Positions 48,601 to 60,591 are shown, counted from the first letter of the stretch. The stretch: 64,000 nucleotides of DNA from Coprinus comatus (GCA_034638255.1 JAWPGT010000001.1:2418001-2482000); one strand, 5' to 3'. Made by a program: numbers and translations. The notes: a model not told the origin generated them from the sequence alone.

Positions 48601-48633
48601 GGTGTTAATGGGAATTTTCCGGGGAATGATTAG
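42645..48633 (+). CDS. WDR59/Mtc5-like GATOR2 (SEACAT) subunit
   Basis: A long multi-exon gene. After a Pro/Ser/Arg-rich N-terminal extension (42645-43093) a WD40 propeller begins with SSRDVVLAARRGLF and continues with YIVSTSSEKL, TGIDSWIYAWDLREP, NILASSHSNEVLIWDRR, ELVTCSLDKTIKIWD and LITWSKDRTLRFWPLD. An RWD domain follows at about 45.35-45.75 kb (VFIRVTFTFPRDYP, NDRVYMLKRL). Long low-complexity Gly/Ser/Gln/Glu regions separate it from a C-terminal zinc domain at 48.24-48.63 kb (CSHCG, CPACH, CTICRLPVKG, CLQCHHVSHVSCW, CPTGCGCFC). This order, WD40-RWD-zinc, is that of WDR59/Mtc5, which acts at the vacuole in amino-acid signalling to TORC1. The frame is kept across all junctions examined. 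Repeats: a Gly-Ser run near 44650 and CAG/GAG-type runs at 45100-45160. Confidence 0.9.
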
Positions 48634-48868
48634 CGAGAATGGGAGTGCGGTTGGTGGGGGTTGTCAGTCAATGCTTTCTATGTTTTGATTACGGAATCGG
48701 GAATGTTTCTACCTCTTTGTGTTTTGTTATTTCATGGGATGTACTGTATGTAATTTCTGAGTAATGTTTTTGTAATGGTTGTACTAAAGCGTAATAAGTA
48801 TTAATTGTACAGTTTTTGGGATTCCTGTATTTTATTCAAGCTTTGGTTTTATTCCTCCCAACTCTACG

Positions 48869-50082
48869 TCAATTCCTCCCAAGTTCATCGCTACTAGTAG
48901 CAGATGGTATGATTGTTGTAAAGCGCATTGGACTTGTTGGCCTTGTTGTACTTGGATCGTTGCTATGTTTAGGTTCGTCTGCCAGGTTTTTTCTTGATGT
49001 AACGTGGTATTGGACGAGTAGATGAGATAATAACTGTTAATTAAATTCGTTAACGAGACGTAGGTTGTGATCTGTCACGTTTAATAAACATACCCCGGTC
49101 TGAGGAGCGGCTGGGAAGAAAAGATTCCAAGCGCTTTGGTTTGCAATATAGAGACCCATGAAAAGTAAGGAGGAAATGACGTATGGAATGTAACTTTGGA
49201 TCATGGTATTAATGAGTGTTGTGTATGGATGAATGATATAGTCTGAGTTGGAATTTCCTTCTTCAAGTGCGGTTTGTAGTCTATTTTTGTGGAGAATGAG
49301 TTTGATGATGATGATTGCGCTTGTAAGAAGTTTTGTTGAAATGCATAATGGGTAATGAAGTATGGCTCCGATTTTGATGTAAGTGTGGTTTGGGATTAAG
49401 ACGTATGTACCGGAACCTATTTTTCATGATTATGAGATACGACTCCTAACCTTGAAAGTTGAATGGGATGGTAGAAATAAAACTTACCGATAGAGCAGAT
49501 TGCGAGGACGAAGGGAATCATTAGTATATAAGTCGATCTTCTAGTCATACTAAGGAGAACATAACACTGGTACATCTATAAGAGAGAGAGAGAAAATATA
49601 TTATATGGGAGTGTCAATGTGAAGTAGTTATCGAAACCGTACCAAAATGCCATCAAGTAACCAAGTACCCAAAAAACCAGTAATCAAACTTATATGCCAA
49701 CTCCTGGTATCTCCTTTTATTACCATCCATTCATGATAACCATTTTCACTACTAGTAGCAGTATCGTTACTGTAGTGTGTAACTACGTCATATTCGTTTC
49801 CTATCGCTGCGTGGGTAAATGTGTTGTATGCGTAACTGATGAGGGAGATAGAGGATATAATGAATACTATTGTAGTAGCAGCAGTGTTCCACCAGCGTTT
49901 GTCGTTTGAGTACGATTTAATAAACATGTGAGATAAGAGGTAAACGTTAACCACTAAAAATGATCTCCAGGTCAGAATAATGCAGAAATTTATGACCCTA
50001 AACGTAGGGCAGAAATTGGATGAAACTCACCATAGAGTAGTAGCGCGATCACAGTTCCAATTAATCTGAAGTCCAAATCCAT
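48869..50082 (-). CDS. Seven-helix putative receptor, copy 4
   Basis: Five exons from ATG 50082 to TGA 48869, about 330 residues. Segments: FRLIGTVIALLLYGVNVYLL, TTIVFIISSISLISYAYN, ISLITGFLGTWLLDGILV, STYILMIPFVLAICSIGSGTY, IGAILHYPLCISTKLL and YVISSLLFMGLYIANQSAW. The last exon begins LLSHLLVQYHVTSR, as in copies 1 and 2. Tail Ser/Thr-rich (DPSTTRPTSP). Intron positions agree with copy 1. It lies on the opposite strand from copies 1-3 and is their mirror-image partner across the G-alpha/WDR59 core. The gap to WDR59 is 235 bases, tail to tail. Confidence 0.78.
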
Positions 50083-50732
50083 GAGATTGAGAATTCAAAG
50101 TTGTTGTTAGTAAGTACTTGGTGGGGTGGATTGAAGAAGCTAATATTCATATCAACATCGCTCAGCCCCAAGGAATATATGTAGATGAGATTACTGCGAT
50201 CTGACAAATACAGGTGTAAGTATCCACATCAGTAACGGTGGTCGGGCCGCTAAAAATAATTTTAGTATAATAAATTAATGAATATAAGATTCAAGTTTCC
50301 GGTAAAGATGGATCGCGAGAAGGCGTAAGGATTGCGAGATTGATGCCAGCACAGAGTTGCCCAGACTCATATCTTAACCTCGAGGTTGGTTTGAGAGTTC
50401 CTGGAAAGCACTGAAGAAGAATATACATGTTCCACAAGCTCGTTTTTGCCCGACTCGTCCTGAGTCTAAGGCTTGTAATATGAGTGGCAAGTCATGTCGC
50501 ATTGGTCAGTATAATATTTGGGCGATATATGAGACCAATAAACGTGCGCTTCTCAGAGATCACAGCCCAGGTAGGAAAATTTCACAAGTAGAGAGTGTAA
50601 GTTGTATCAGATTCAAGACAGTACTGAGGTCAAGGGTGCTGCTATTTTAAGTCAGAGTCACGAGGAGTGCTAAGTTTAGATCTCCACAATAGCCTGTGGC
50701 TGTGCAACCCTCCTTTATTGCTAACACCTGCC
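50083..50732. other. Divergent intergenic region
   Basis: Upstream DNA of seven-helix copy 4 (-) and LENG1-like B (+). The last 80 bases belong to the LENG1 inverted repeat arm. Nothing else recognised. Confidence 0.5.
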
Positions 50733-51891
50733 ATGGGGAAACTCAACATCGCTCACCACAAGTCCTACCATCCTTATCGTCGGGACAACATTGAACGAGT
50801 ACGCAAGGATGAAGAAGAGGCACGCCTGAAAGAAGCCCAAGAAGAAGGCAGAATGATGCTTGCTGTACGTTACAGTCCTCCTCCTATCGACCTTTGTGTT
50901 CAGCACTCATTTCATAGGACTCAGAAGCACGTATAGATCTACTGAGAGCCCGTGCTGGACTGAATGAAGGCTCTCGAAACAAGCAAAAACCTGAGAAAAT
51001 TGAACCTAGCACTCAGGTTGAAAGTGCCTCTGCGAACCAAATTACTGCTGGGCCTAGTGGACAGAGTGCAGTGTTACCCACCAAAAATGGTCATATAAAT
51101 CTTTTCCAGGATATTGAGCAGGTATGTGGGCATATTTACATGCATATATGGGTCTTTTCATAGTTCGCTAGGGCATGATCGATGCTATCCGAACGACGAA
51201 GAAAGCGGACCCTAAGGCAACAGAAGAAGGATTCAAGCTTGGGCCTGAGGAGAAAGATCTCAAAAGATGGTACACTCGACGAAAGGGTGTCGACGATGAA
51301 GAGAAAGAGGAGAAGGATATTGAGAAGGGGTAAGGAGTGAATATATGCGCTCTCAATCTTTTACTAACCTTTGAGTTTCAGTCAACGAGACGAGATTCGG
51401 AAACAGAAACATGATCCATTGGTAGCTATTGAACGACGCCTTGCGACTCACTCGGGGGCCACATCGTCGAAACCTACACCAAACTCTCGCAGTTCTCGGC
51501 CACTAGCTACTACAGTATCCACAAGCTCTTTGGATCCCTCTGTACAAGCTCGACTAAATCGTGAATTATCTGAAAGAGAAAGAGCATTGGCTCTGAAACG
51601 ACGGAAACAGAAAGAGATGGAGGGCAACATGACTCCAAGTACTGTGTATAATGGAGATGTTGGAGAGGGATATGGTGACGTGTATAACCGACAGGATGTC
51701 GAGGCGGCGCACCGGGGTAGGGAACGAGGAGAAAGATATCGGGACAGAGGTTGGGGAGATGGACATTCTCGCAGACGCAGACATGAATGGTAAATGTGTG
51801 CATCTGTCCTTATTTCTTGTACCATCAGAATATCATTGTTATCTATTCACCTTTGGCATCGCATTACCACTTCACAATCAAGACCGTCGGA
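50651..51891 (+). repeat. Arm B of the recent inverted repeat (LENG1-like unit)
   Basis: Partner of 28676-29913 in inverse orientation. Introns are as well conserved as exons, which means the copies are recent or are homogenised by conversion. Confidence 0.9.
50733..51793 (+). CDS. LENG1-like protein with Cir_N domain (copy B)
   Basis: Same four-exon structure and length as copy A (about 303 residues), with all splice sites intact. It differs by a handful of residues, for example LLRARAGLNEGSRN against LLRSRAGLNEGSRS in A, and the C-terminal end RRRRHEW against RRRRREW. Both start codons and stops are conserved, so neither copy shows signs of decay. Downstream, instead of an adjacent GPI-type gene, come about 1.3 kb of spacer and a DUF6534 gene before GPI-type copy B. 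Confidence 0.75.
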
Positions 51892-53076
51892 CAACTTTCT
51901 AACATAGGGCATCGTCATTATGATTATGTGACAAAAATTGTCAGAGACTATAGGTGGACTGTTGGTTCCGATACTCAAGACGGCGGTACGACTGCAGGAC
52001 GAACTGGAATAACCCAAAAGCAACTGATAGGAACTCTCAGCAGCGTAAGGTTAGTAGAGGACACCAGTGAATTTGGCTTCCGAAGGTGCTTTGTGGGTTC
52101 GTATATATGCTGTGCCATTTCTTCTCATTCTAAGATGGACCTTGTGGTTGGTCCACAATCTCGACTATAGCTTTCCAGTCGGCTTTTGACTACACTAATC
52201 CCTACAGGCCTTCACTCGGGGAACTTGAAACTTGTGAATTTGACAACTGCTGGCATGGGAACTTGAAAGTGGACATTTTTATACTCTTTATTCGTATCAT
52301 AAGATGTTGTTTTTGGATCAGAAAGGTTGTGTGGGGACGCATTTTCTGGCAATCAGTAACAACTTTTCTAATATAGTGCCCGGGGGACCCGTAAGTCTGT
52401 ACCAAAGTGTACTCAAGCGCGTGCATAAATAAATAGACCATCAGTCTCTCATCAACAGACTTTGACATATCAGGGGCGTCTGAGGCGCAAACACTAAACC
52501 CGTAGCCATTGATTCTAGGTTGATTCTGGGTACAATATGTTAGTTGATGTGATGCCCAGCACTTAGTAGGCCTGATATGACGGCTGTATAGCCAAGCCGT
52601 TTCAGTTGATCAAGAGCAACGTACTTACTATTCACGAGGTTCATAATAAAAAACATAGATCGGACTTAGCGCCTATTAACCAAGGATTTGCATCCCTGGC
52701 TGAAAACTGTTATTAAGGGATGAAGGGGAAGCAAGTACTGTAAATATGTATGTGACCTTTGTTGCTAACCCTCGAAATTCCAATCACTAATTGCCAGGGG
52801 GTGCGTGAGAGCATTGAACATTGAATTAATTCTGTATGAGTTATTCCTAGGGCGCATCATCCATCGATCATAATGATCACAATTTTAGTATCAAAACGCC
52901 CCACTGGTTGTCATCAGCGGCATCATAGAGTGAACTACAATAGTTTGTTGATAGGAAGAAACTACGTTCCGAATGCCCTGCTGTCAAACAAAATTTATTT
53001 CATTATAAGACATCAGAAAGTATGCAAAACAATATTTTCCCCTCTACCCGCCGTTGAACCTTCTTTCATACTCCTC
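51794..53076. other. Intergenic, no supported gene
   Basis: The first 100 bases belong to the LENG1 repeat arm. Remaining short frames on both strands lack motifs or splice support. Confidence 0.45.
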
Positions 53077-54785
53077 ATGGATGCTGGCCGATCCCTTCCA
53101 CTTGACAACATTGCCCTTCTGTAAGTTGTGTCACGTATAATTTAGGTGATCTATTTTTCAACTAAAAGACATTGATAACCGTAGAACAGGTCCATTAGTG
53201 AGTTAATTTCCCTATCATTTCTCATTCTCCTATATGCTAGTGCTGAATTTGGCTATCTTAGCTCGTAGGATTTGCCGGGAATTGGTTTTTTTATGGAATA
53301 CTCTGCATCCAATATTGTGAGCGTCCATGATACACGTTGAAGTTTGAACCTATCTCATCAGCATATTAGATATCTATCTCAGCCATAAGAACCGCGATCA
53401 GATATACATGAAAATAGCAGGTAAGAACTCCCATACAAACGATTTCGAAAGTGATACGTTGCTCACGCTTTCTTCGTGCTTTAGTTCACCTTATATTCCT
53501 TATTGACACTGCCCAAACCGTGCTGGTAATGGCCGACATGTTCCACTGGTTTGGATACAACTTCGGGGATGTTCCAAATTTATTCGACTTTCACTTTTCA
53601 AGCATCGACTTGGTCCTCTTGGATGGAATTGTTGCATTCTTGGTTCAGTTATTATATTGCTGGAGGATATGGCTGCTAAGTGGGCTCAGAGTCATACCGA
53701 TAATTATTGTCTTTGTGAGTTTTTCAATCCCTCGAACTATAGAATTTTAACCCATTGTTTACAATAACAGGGTGCATTAGTTGCTCTGGCAAGCGCATGT
53801 TTGGTCGCAATTACTGTTTGTGTTTGAATCTTTCTTCCCTTCCCCCGGGTCGTTTCTGAGGTCTCTTGATAGGGTTTGCAAATAAAAGGGATCCTTGCCC
53901 CACCTCAGATGGGCCGGATTCCAATTTTTGTAAGCTCCTAATATTCCTATAGGATAATTGCTAATCAGTCAATAGGTTTGGTTGTTTACGACTGCAGCCA
54001 ACGATATTGCTATTGCTGCCTGTATGACATGTCTGGTAAGAGTCGGCAGATTTAATAGAGTTACCACAAATAACTCATTCTGTTGTAGCTTATGCGCAGT
54101 ATAAAAACTGCACGTCTAGTACAGGACAGCTCGCTTGGTAGCAGGTTCAGGCGTATACTAGCCTTGGTACTACAAACCAATGCGTTGACTGGTAAGTCCG
54201 TTTTAAATAGAAAGCTATACATATCAACTTAATCATGTCCACGCGCAGCTGCTGTTTCAGTTGAGATAGCTATCATTTTTTGTATTCCAGCTGTGGCACC
54301 TCCAGTATGTATATTTCTACCATATTTTTTGTATACCGTTGCTAAAATTCGTGCCGAAAAAGCGAACAAATCTTTACAAAATAGGGTACGCCGTCTGACC
54401 TGTTTTCATCGAATCCAAAAGCTTACCATGTCAATCCACTTTGTAGGAGTTACTTCCTTGGAAAACTGTAAGTAATATTAAACTACGGAATTACCGAAAA
54501 CAAAAAACAGCGGGCTAATTCCAATACCCTCCTCTCAGGTATAGCAACTCATTCCTGGTTTTGCTAAATCAAAGGCACCGTGGTACCGATGATGATGCCG
54601 AATCAAAGGTTAGCTATAGGTCAGAGTTTGAAGTTGAAGGTGGTCCAACGAACCTATCGACAACCAATGGTTATGTGTCAGGTTATACAAATAGTCCAGT
54701 TTACACTAGCGGTAGTGGCCCTGAGCATATCTCCCGACAGGGAAATGGAGATATGGTGACGAGCGCGAGACGTTCTCATGTTTAA
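53077..54785 (+). CDS. DUF6534 seven-helix membrane protein
   Basis: Many small exons from ATG 53077 to the stop at 54785, about 330 residues. The start is MDAGRSLPLDNIALL and the order of segments follows the Agaricomycete DUF6534 family: GPLLVGFAGNWFFYGILCIQYY, HLIFLIDTAQTVLVMADM, LDGIVAFLVQLLYCWRIWLL, VWLFTTAANDIAIAACMTCL and TNALTAAVSVEIAIIF. It ends with the hallmark FLGKLYSNSFLVLLNQR and a hydrophilic Ser/Thr tail. Splice junctions were solved by this family pattern. For example, the exon PSDLFSSNPKAYHV lies between introns ending near 54388 and starting at 54470. The function of the family is unknown. It is not closely related to seven-helix copies 1-4. It sits between LENG1-like B and GPI-type B, where copy A has no gene. 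Confidence 0.8.
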
Positions 54786-55826
54786 AAGTTTCTTGTAACT
54801 TGAAATTGTTTATTCTATTCGTAGTATATGTTATTACCTTGTACTTCAGTACTTACGATAATCTTAAAACATATTATATACCATGTAGAACTAACTGAAA
54901 TCAATGTCCTTGTATTCGAGGCCTGATAAAAATTAATTTGCATAACGGATTTAAGATGCTTAATCAAGTGGGTTTGTTTTGGGAACTGGGAAACGGATCA
55001 AGGAGTCTCGGATCAAACGCTTTTGTCCTTCACTTCAGCTCTTCACTCACTCGACTTCGCCTTTAGCCCAACTTTAGCCTTTATGTCAAACGAGCAAGTT
55101 ACTCATGATCATGAAATTGATAGCCAATACATTTACACGTCGGTGCATAAAAGTTGAAGGTATGGGATCAATCCCGGGGGGTGTTTTTTTGTTTTGTTTT
55201 GGGACAGCAGCGGCGGCGTTAAACGGTTAGTATAATCAATTTTCCATCGTAGTAAAAGACTGAATACTCAGTACTCGACAATTTTTTTCATCTGGATGTG
55301 ATTAGGCCCTGTTCACTTCCCAATAATATCATCTTGGCATGGGTTATCCAGGACACTTTGAACATAGGTGCCACTTTGTTGTCACCAAAGTCGGTCTAGT
55401 CGGATTTCGATGCTGAAGGTGATCTCTTGGTAAGTTGATTGCCTCATACTACCACATTGGTAACAAAGTGCCACGGATGTTGATATTTAACCCTTTTATA
55501 TTTAAAAAAGTGCGAAAACGTTGGATCTTCAGGCAGTGGTTGCTCATTCAACGATTTCCACTCACCGCAGTTATAGATCTTTGCAGTTTCACATTCGACA
55601 CTCAAAGTCGCCTACATAATATCTTCCCAATCCCGACCCTATCGTGAGAGCATTTCAGGTACAATACTCTACAACCAAAATACTCAAGTTATAGGCGTCT
55701 CAATGCGTGTGCAGCACGGCTAGTTTATGCCGGCCGAAGATTTACCGCAGCTCTTTATATACTTTATTGTAAACGATTTGTAAGAGTGTTTTTGCCACCA
55801 TCTTGCCATCATCATCTATTTTCAAG
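54786..55826. other. Intergenic, upstream of GPI-type gene B
   Basis: No gene recognised. A TATA-like TTTATATACTTT at about 55755 precedes the GPI-type start by about 70 bases and is the best promoter candidate. Confidence 0.45.
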
Positions 55827-56602
55827 ATGATCTTCCCAATGCTCTGTGGTGTACTGACTGTGGGTGGATTGCTAACAAACTTTGTTCAAGGTGACTAAAT
55901 TATTTGTTCTGTTTAAAAAAGGACGCTTGTTAACAATATCTTGGCAAATATAGGTGTCGCTGGAGCCCCTAGTGATGCAACCTTATATGACGTTGTCCCC
56001 GAAGGGCAGCAGACTCCAACACCAGCTGACGGAGCAGTGTTTCATGAACTTCAATACCAGACTGCTATCCACAGCGTCGGTGTTGTAAATGATGGGAAGA
56101 CTATTTACGAACAAGAGCTTGTTCTGACGGGAGAGCTCCTTATTGGAGAAGGATTCACATCAACAGTTGCATCAGAGTCTCAGACACAGTTTGGACAAAC
56201 AAAAGCTACCTGTACGTCACCTTTATTTTTATAGCGTCAATTCTACACAAAAAAAAACTCCAACTAGAGAACTTTCTAGATACATTCGCTGCGGATGCAT
56301 CGGCTTTCGATATGTCATACACTTTGGCGGCGCAGCTAAACACCTTGATTGGACAGAAGAATTGTGATTTCGAAGGAACTACTCGTGGCTCTTGTGTTGA
56401 AGTAGTGACATACAACCCCGGGCGCGTCGAAACGATGACTTATTCTGGCACTCTCACCGCTTTTGCTACATTAAGAGATGGCGTGTCTGTGCCAACTACT
56501 GTGACAACTACACAGACATCTGAGGGTCAAGCTGGTCGGAGGGTATCGTGGTATGGTATCACAATTGGTAGTATCGCTTTGATTCAGGGACTGCTTGCAT
56601 AG
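55827..56602 (+). CDS. Small secreted GPI-anchor-type protein (copy B)
   Basis: Three exons from ATG 55827 to the stop at 56602, about 205 residues. It has a signal peptide (MLCGVLTVGGLLTNFVQG), a DATLYDVVPEGQQ segment comparable to VTLYDVVNPNVE in copy A, and NDGKTIYEQELVLTGE comparable to DNGKTVYEDVFVISG. Shared with copy A are the CDFEGTTRGSC motif, a Thr-rich stretch (VSVPTTVTTTQTS) and a hydrophobic C-terminus (GITIGSIALIQGLLA). Both introns are at the same positions as in copy A. Protein similarity to copy A is clear but moderate, far lower than between the LENG1-like copies. Function unknown; a wall or surface protein is inferred from the topology. Confidence 0.75.
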
Positions 56603-57064
56603 AACCAATCTAGTTACAGCTTGTTGTACCAGGACATTTACCACTACTTGTGATGTTCACCGAGTGTTCATTAGACATTCACTGAGAATTGTTCGTTTCA
56701 TATAATAAATGCTATACACAATTCGGTAGTAAATCAGGATATAGTTGTCAAATACCATAAACCAACGTCGTTTGCCAATATCACTTAGTTAGTTGTCTCT
56801 TTGCATGAGAAACACCATGCAGTTTAGTAGAACAACCCTTTCCAATTGAAATGTACAAAAAATATTGCATAGAACCTCGCCTGGGAAAGAGTCCATAGCA
56901 GTTTCCTTATGTTGTAAGATTAGTTTGAGCTTTGAAAGAGAGCTTTGATTCTTGACGCCTTTGACTTTAGGTGTGACGCAATTATAAGGAAAGATCTATG
57001 CAGGTTCTTTCACAGGCGTTGTACACGACCCAGCAGCCACTCTATTTTTAAGCATAACCACAGG
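56603..57064. other. Convergent intergenic region
   Basis: 3' flanks of GPI-type B (+) and F-box gene 1 (-). Nothing recognised. Confidence 0.5.
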
Positions 57065-58693
57065 TTATCCCATTAAGTCTACAGCAATGATTGTGCACCT
57101 ACAATCATGACTCGCGTATTCTTCTACTTTCAAAACAATGCGTCCTTTACTTTCATCTACCCCCAGGATCTCCACTTCATACTCGGTCTCAGGTAACCTC
57201 AGGGTGTGTATGTGTTTATGTTGGAACATGGTGCACTTCATGCTTGAATCCCAGGAGTAATGGTATATAGAAACCAAATTGTTTTCATCAACGGTTATAC
57301 TACTCGAATGCCCAATGAGAGTGAGCGTATTTTCACGTCGAGTATCTATGTTGAAACTACCAAGTGTGATAGTCTTCAAAGCATAATCGCCATTCTCCAA
57401 GAATCGAGTAAGGCGTAACTCGGATCGGTAGCTATATACGAGCCACATGTTGTTTTGAAAGGCAAATTGTTGCGAGAAATAGGAGTAAAAGAGATAAGAG
57501 AGTCGAGATGTCCGAATATGCATCGATGTAACGGTGATAACGTCGTCGGTTTGATGGTATGTAACTCTGGCATATCATATATTTCAATCCATCCATTTCC
57601 AACCCTGATGATCCTATTATCCGGAGTTATGCGAATTATGGCCTACCAAAAAGTTTAGATGAGTTGCAAATATTTGGGAAGTCATCTCACACTCACAGGC
57701 CCATGAGAATCTAAATCAACCTCGCGTTCCATAAACTGAGCTCGAATGCGTTTTTCTTGGTACTCGCTTTCTGCAATTTCCATATAACGAGTGAGGTAGA
57801 GGCCGTCAGTGATGTGATACTTTGAACCAGTATCAACCATTATTTTCCATCTTTCCACCAATAAATCACTTGTCATTGCACAAGGGCCGTTTCGATAGTG
57901 CATTCTGATTGTAGCTTCTTTACCAATCGAGCCTGTAGGAACGCTTCTTGTCCATGTCCTAGAAGATCAATTGATAGATGTCGACACTTGCGAGAGTATA
58001 CGAAGAATCTAATAACCGGTCTGGATAAAGTCCTCGCATGTTGCAACAGAACCTTACCTTCATTTAACCGAGACACAGTCCTCAATGCTAAGCGCAACGA
58101 TAACTTTGTTTGTGAAGGGTCAATCCATATTTCACCAAATTCCATCAAAGTCTTGCGTTCAAATTCATGAGAACTTATGGGAGGATCGGTAGGCACCGCT
58201 TTCTCGATTATACGGTCTTCCAAGTCATAACTCCGGAGCCCATTCTCGTCGTGAGCCAAAACCCATCGTCCACCAGGCACGAGTACATACTGACTGAACT
58301 CGTGATCGGTGCTTCGAGACTTGCGTATCACCAAACCCTTATCGAATAAGCGATAGTTGGGTTGTTCCGCTGTCCAATACTCTTGAGCCCGTAGGTATTT
58401 GATCACCCATGATTCCAATTCGGAAACAGTGTAGTCTGCAAGTGGTTCCCTCCGGACGTATAGCCCCAGGTTCTGAAAGAAGATTTGTGATCTTGAGATA
58501 CCAGAAATGACGTGCAGTCAATGCGTTTCTCCAGGTACGACAAATCTTGAAAACATTTCGTGAGAACATACTGTCAATATATCTATGTGTACATGGATAT
58601 GAAGTTTATACGCACAAGTTTTGCGGATATCAGCCCTCTCCAATCAAGGTGCGAGAAAATCTCGCATAAGGTTTCCACTGCAATTGACTCCAT
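57065..58693 (-). pseudogene. F-box protein gene 1, frame disrupted
   Basis: The start MESIAVETLCEIFSHLDW is an F-box N-terminus, a Skp1-binding motif of SCF ubiquitin ligases. It is followed across an intron by CRTWRNALTARHFWYLKI. A downstream region shared with gene 2 includes LVPGGRWVLAHDENGLRSYD and LSLRLALRTVSR. Frame changes are needed in three places: at a G4 run near 58465, near 57890 between LQSECTIET and MTSDLLVERW, and near 57530 before TSMHIRTSRL. So it is probably inactive, or the assembly has indels. The C-terminal part could form propeller-like strands (inference). Confidence 0.6.
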
Positions 58694-59069
58694 ATCTGCT
58701 CAGCGCTGTGGTGTAGCAGTACATCCACTTTGACAAGATTCTAGTGAAGGAAAGGTCCTGGTAAGGAATGGGTCACCTCTGGGTTACAAGTACATAGAGC
58801 AAGGGCTCTCAGATCAGACACGTGTAGGCTGTGTGGACAGTGGGAATAATCAAAATCAAAGATAGAACGGGCAGAACAGGCTACAGTTGTTGTCGGGTCA
58901 TGGCCTTCCGAATGCCAATACAAGTTTTGAAGAGTTTATAGTACTTAACGAAGATAGTCACATTTTTTAAGAGACGGGAAATAAAAGAAAACTACTAAAT
59001 AAAAGTGTTGATTATTGGAAAGCAAAGGGAAGGATAAATCAGGTATAATATAGCGTCCAACACTCATGA
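58694..59069. other. Spacer between the two F-box genes
   Basis: No gene seen. Short A/T-rich DNA between tandem relatives. Confidence 0.5.
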
Positions 59070-60591
59070 TTATTTTGCTAGTAAGTTTGTTACAATAATT
59101 TTATTTTCTCCATTCCGTAATAAGAAAACAATACGCCCTTTGGTTCCATCTATTCCTACAGTTTGTGCCATATCACCTTTCTGTGAGAGCTCCGGAATGC
59201 AAATAGATCTACGTCTCAACACTCTGCAATTATTTATGTTATCCCATGAAAACTTTGCGATAAGAACTGTTCCATATTGATCAACAACTTCTACCAGGTC
59301 CTCCCGAAAATTAGCTAAAAGCCATTGATATGTGGGATTTCCAAGAAAAGTGGATCTGAGATGGATGTGAAGTGATGGAGAAACGTGTATCGATGTAGTG
59401 GTGGTAAAATATGAATTTGAGACTGTCCTGCGGCAGCCACACGTTGAATAGGAGATTCAACTTGTTGTATTGTGAAGATTTCAATGAATCCACATCCAAC
59501 CCTGATAATTTGATCGCTTGGGCTGATATAAATAGTGCTCTAAAGTGAATTAATTACGTTACGTTAAATCAATTTAAAGCTAGGGCTGCACTCACCAGTT
59601 CAGGGGGTGCGCACGTCACGAACTGCACTCGAGTCCGTTCTTTTTGTTGTTGTTCGCCTTCCATAGTCATGTAATTAGAAATATAGATACCCTCGATCGT
59701 ATTTCTGCCGTCATCCGCCTCGATTATCCAGCTTTCTATCAAATAGTCTCTTGTTATAGCCACAATTCTCTCGTCTCCAGTAATAGAATAATCCTTTACT
59801 CCTAATTTCTTTATTAAATGGGCCTGCAAAAACGCATTGTTTCCATGGCCAATGAGATCAACTTGATATATTGATTTTGTACTCGAAGCAATTGATTCTA
59901 AAGACAAAAATTTTATTGGCATATATTAGATACAAATGATAGGAGCCATACCATCAACTTGGTTCCAGAACGTAGTCCGTAATGCTAGTCGAAATGACAA
60001 TTTCTCCTTTAATGGATCAATCCAAAACATGTAATCCGACGTATCTTTCGGATACCTCTGTTCCTCAACATCTTTTTCAGTATCAAAACATATAATACGC
60101 CTCTCGAGAATATCATTCTCCAAATCATAACTCCAAAGTCCTTGGACATCACTAGCCAAAACCCATCTACCTCCAGGAATGAGTTTCATCTTGCAGCATT
60201 TAGCAGCCGTGATATCTTCAGAAACTTTGAACTGTTAATGACACTGATATGGCAGGGTCTTCTTCTTCCGTTATCCAATATTGCTGTGCTCGTAGACGAC
60301 GTATGACCCATGATTCCAACTCAGTAATGGTGTAGTCTTGCAGTGGCTCCTCCAGTCGTGTAGTGGTACCATCCCCGGAAGGTGAGAGAAGGTTCGCAAT
60401 TTTGAGATACCAAAAGTGTCGTGAAGCTAATATATTGTTCCAGGACCGACAGGTCTTGGGTATAATGTTGTCAAAAATATAACATGATGTATAGAGAGAA
60501 AATATATGCGCACAAGCTTTAAGGAGAATAGATCTTTCCAATCAAGATGAGAAAATATTTCACCAAGGATCTCGTTGGATAGCCAGTGCAT
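59070..60591 (-). pseudogene. F-box protein gene 2, frame disrupted
   Basis: Starts MHWLSNEILGEIFSHLDWKD (an upstream in-frame ATG at 60657 is possible). It continues across an intron with CRSWNNILASRHFWYLKI, EPLQDYTITELESWVI, LIPGGRWVLASDVQGLWSYD, LSFRLALRT and IGHGNNAFLQAHLIKKLG, and ends GRIVFLLRNGENKIIV. Two frame changes are required, near 60230 and near 59440. The second lies at the position equivalent to a break in gene 1. The genes are tandem, same-strand duplicates with moderate similarity. Substrate unknown. Confidence 0.6.
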
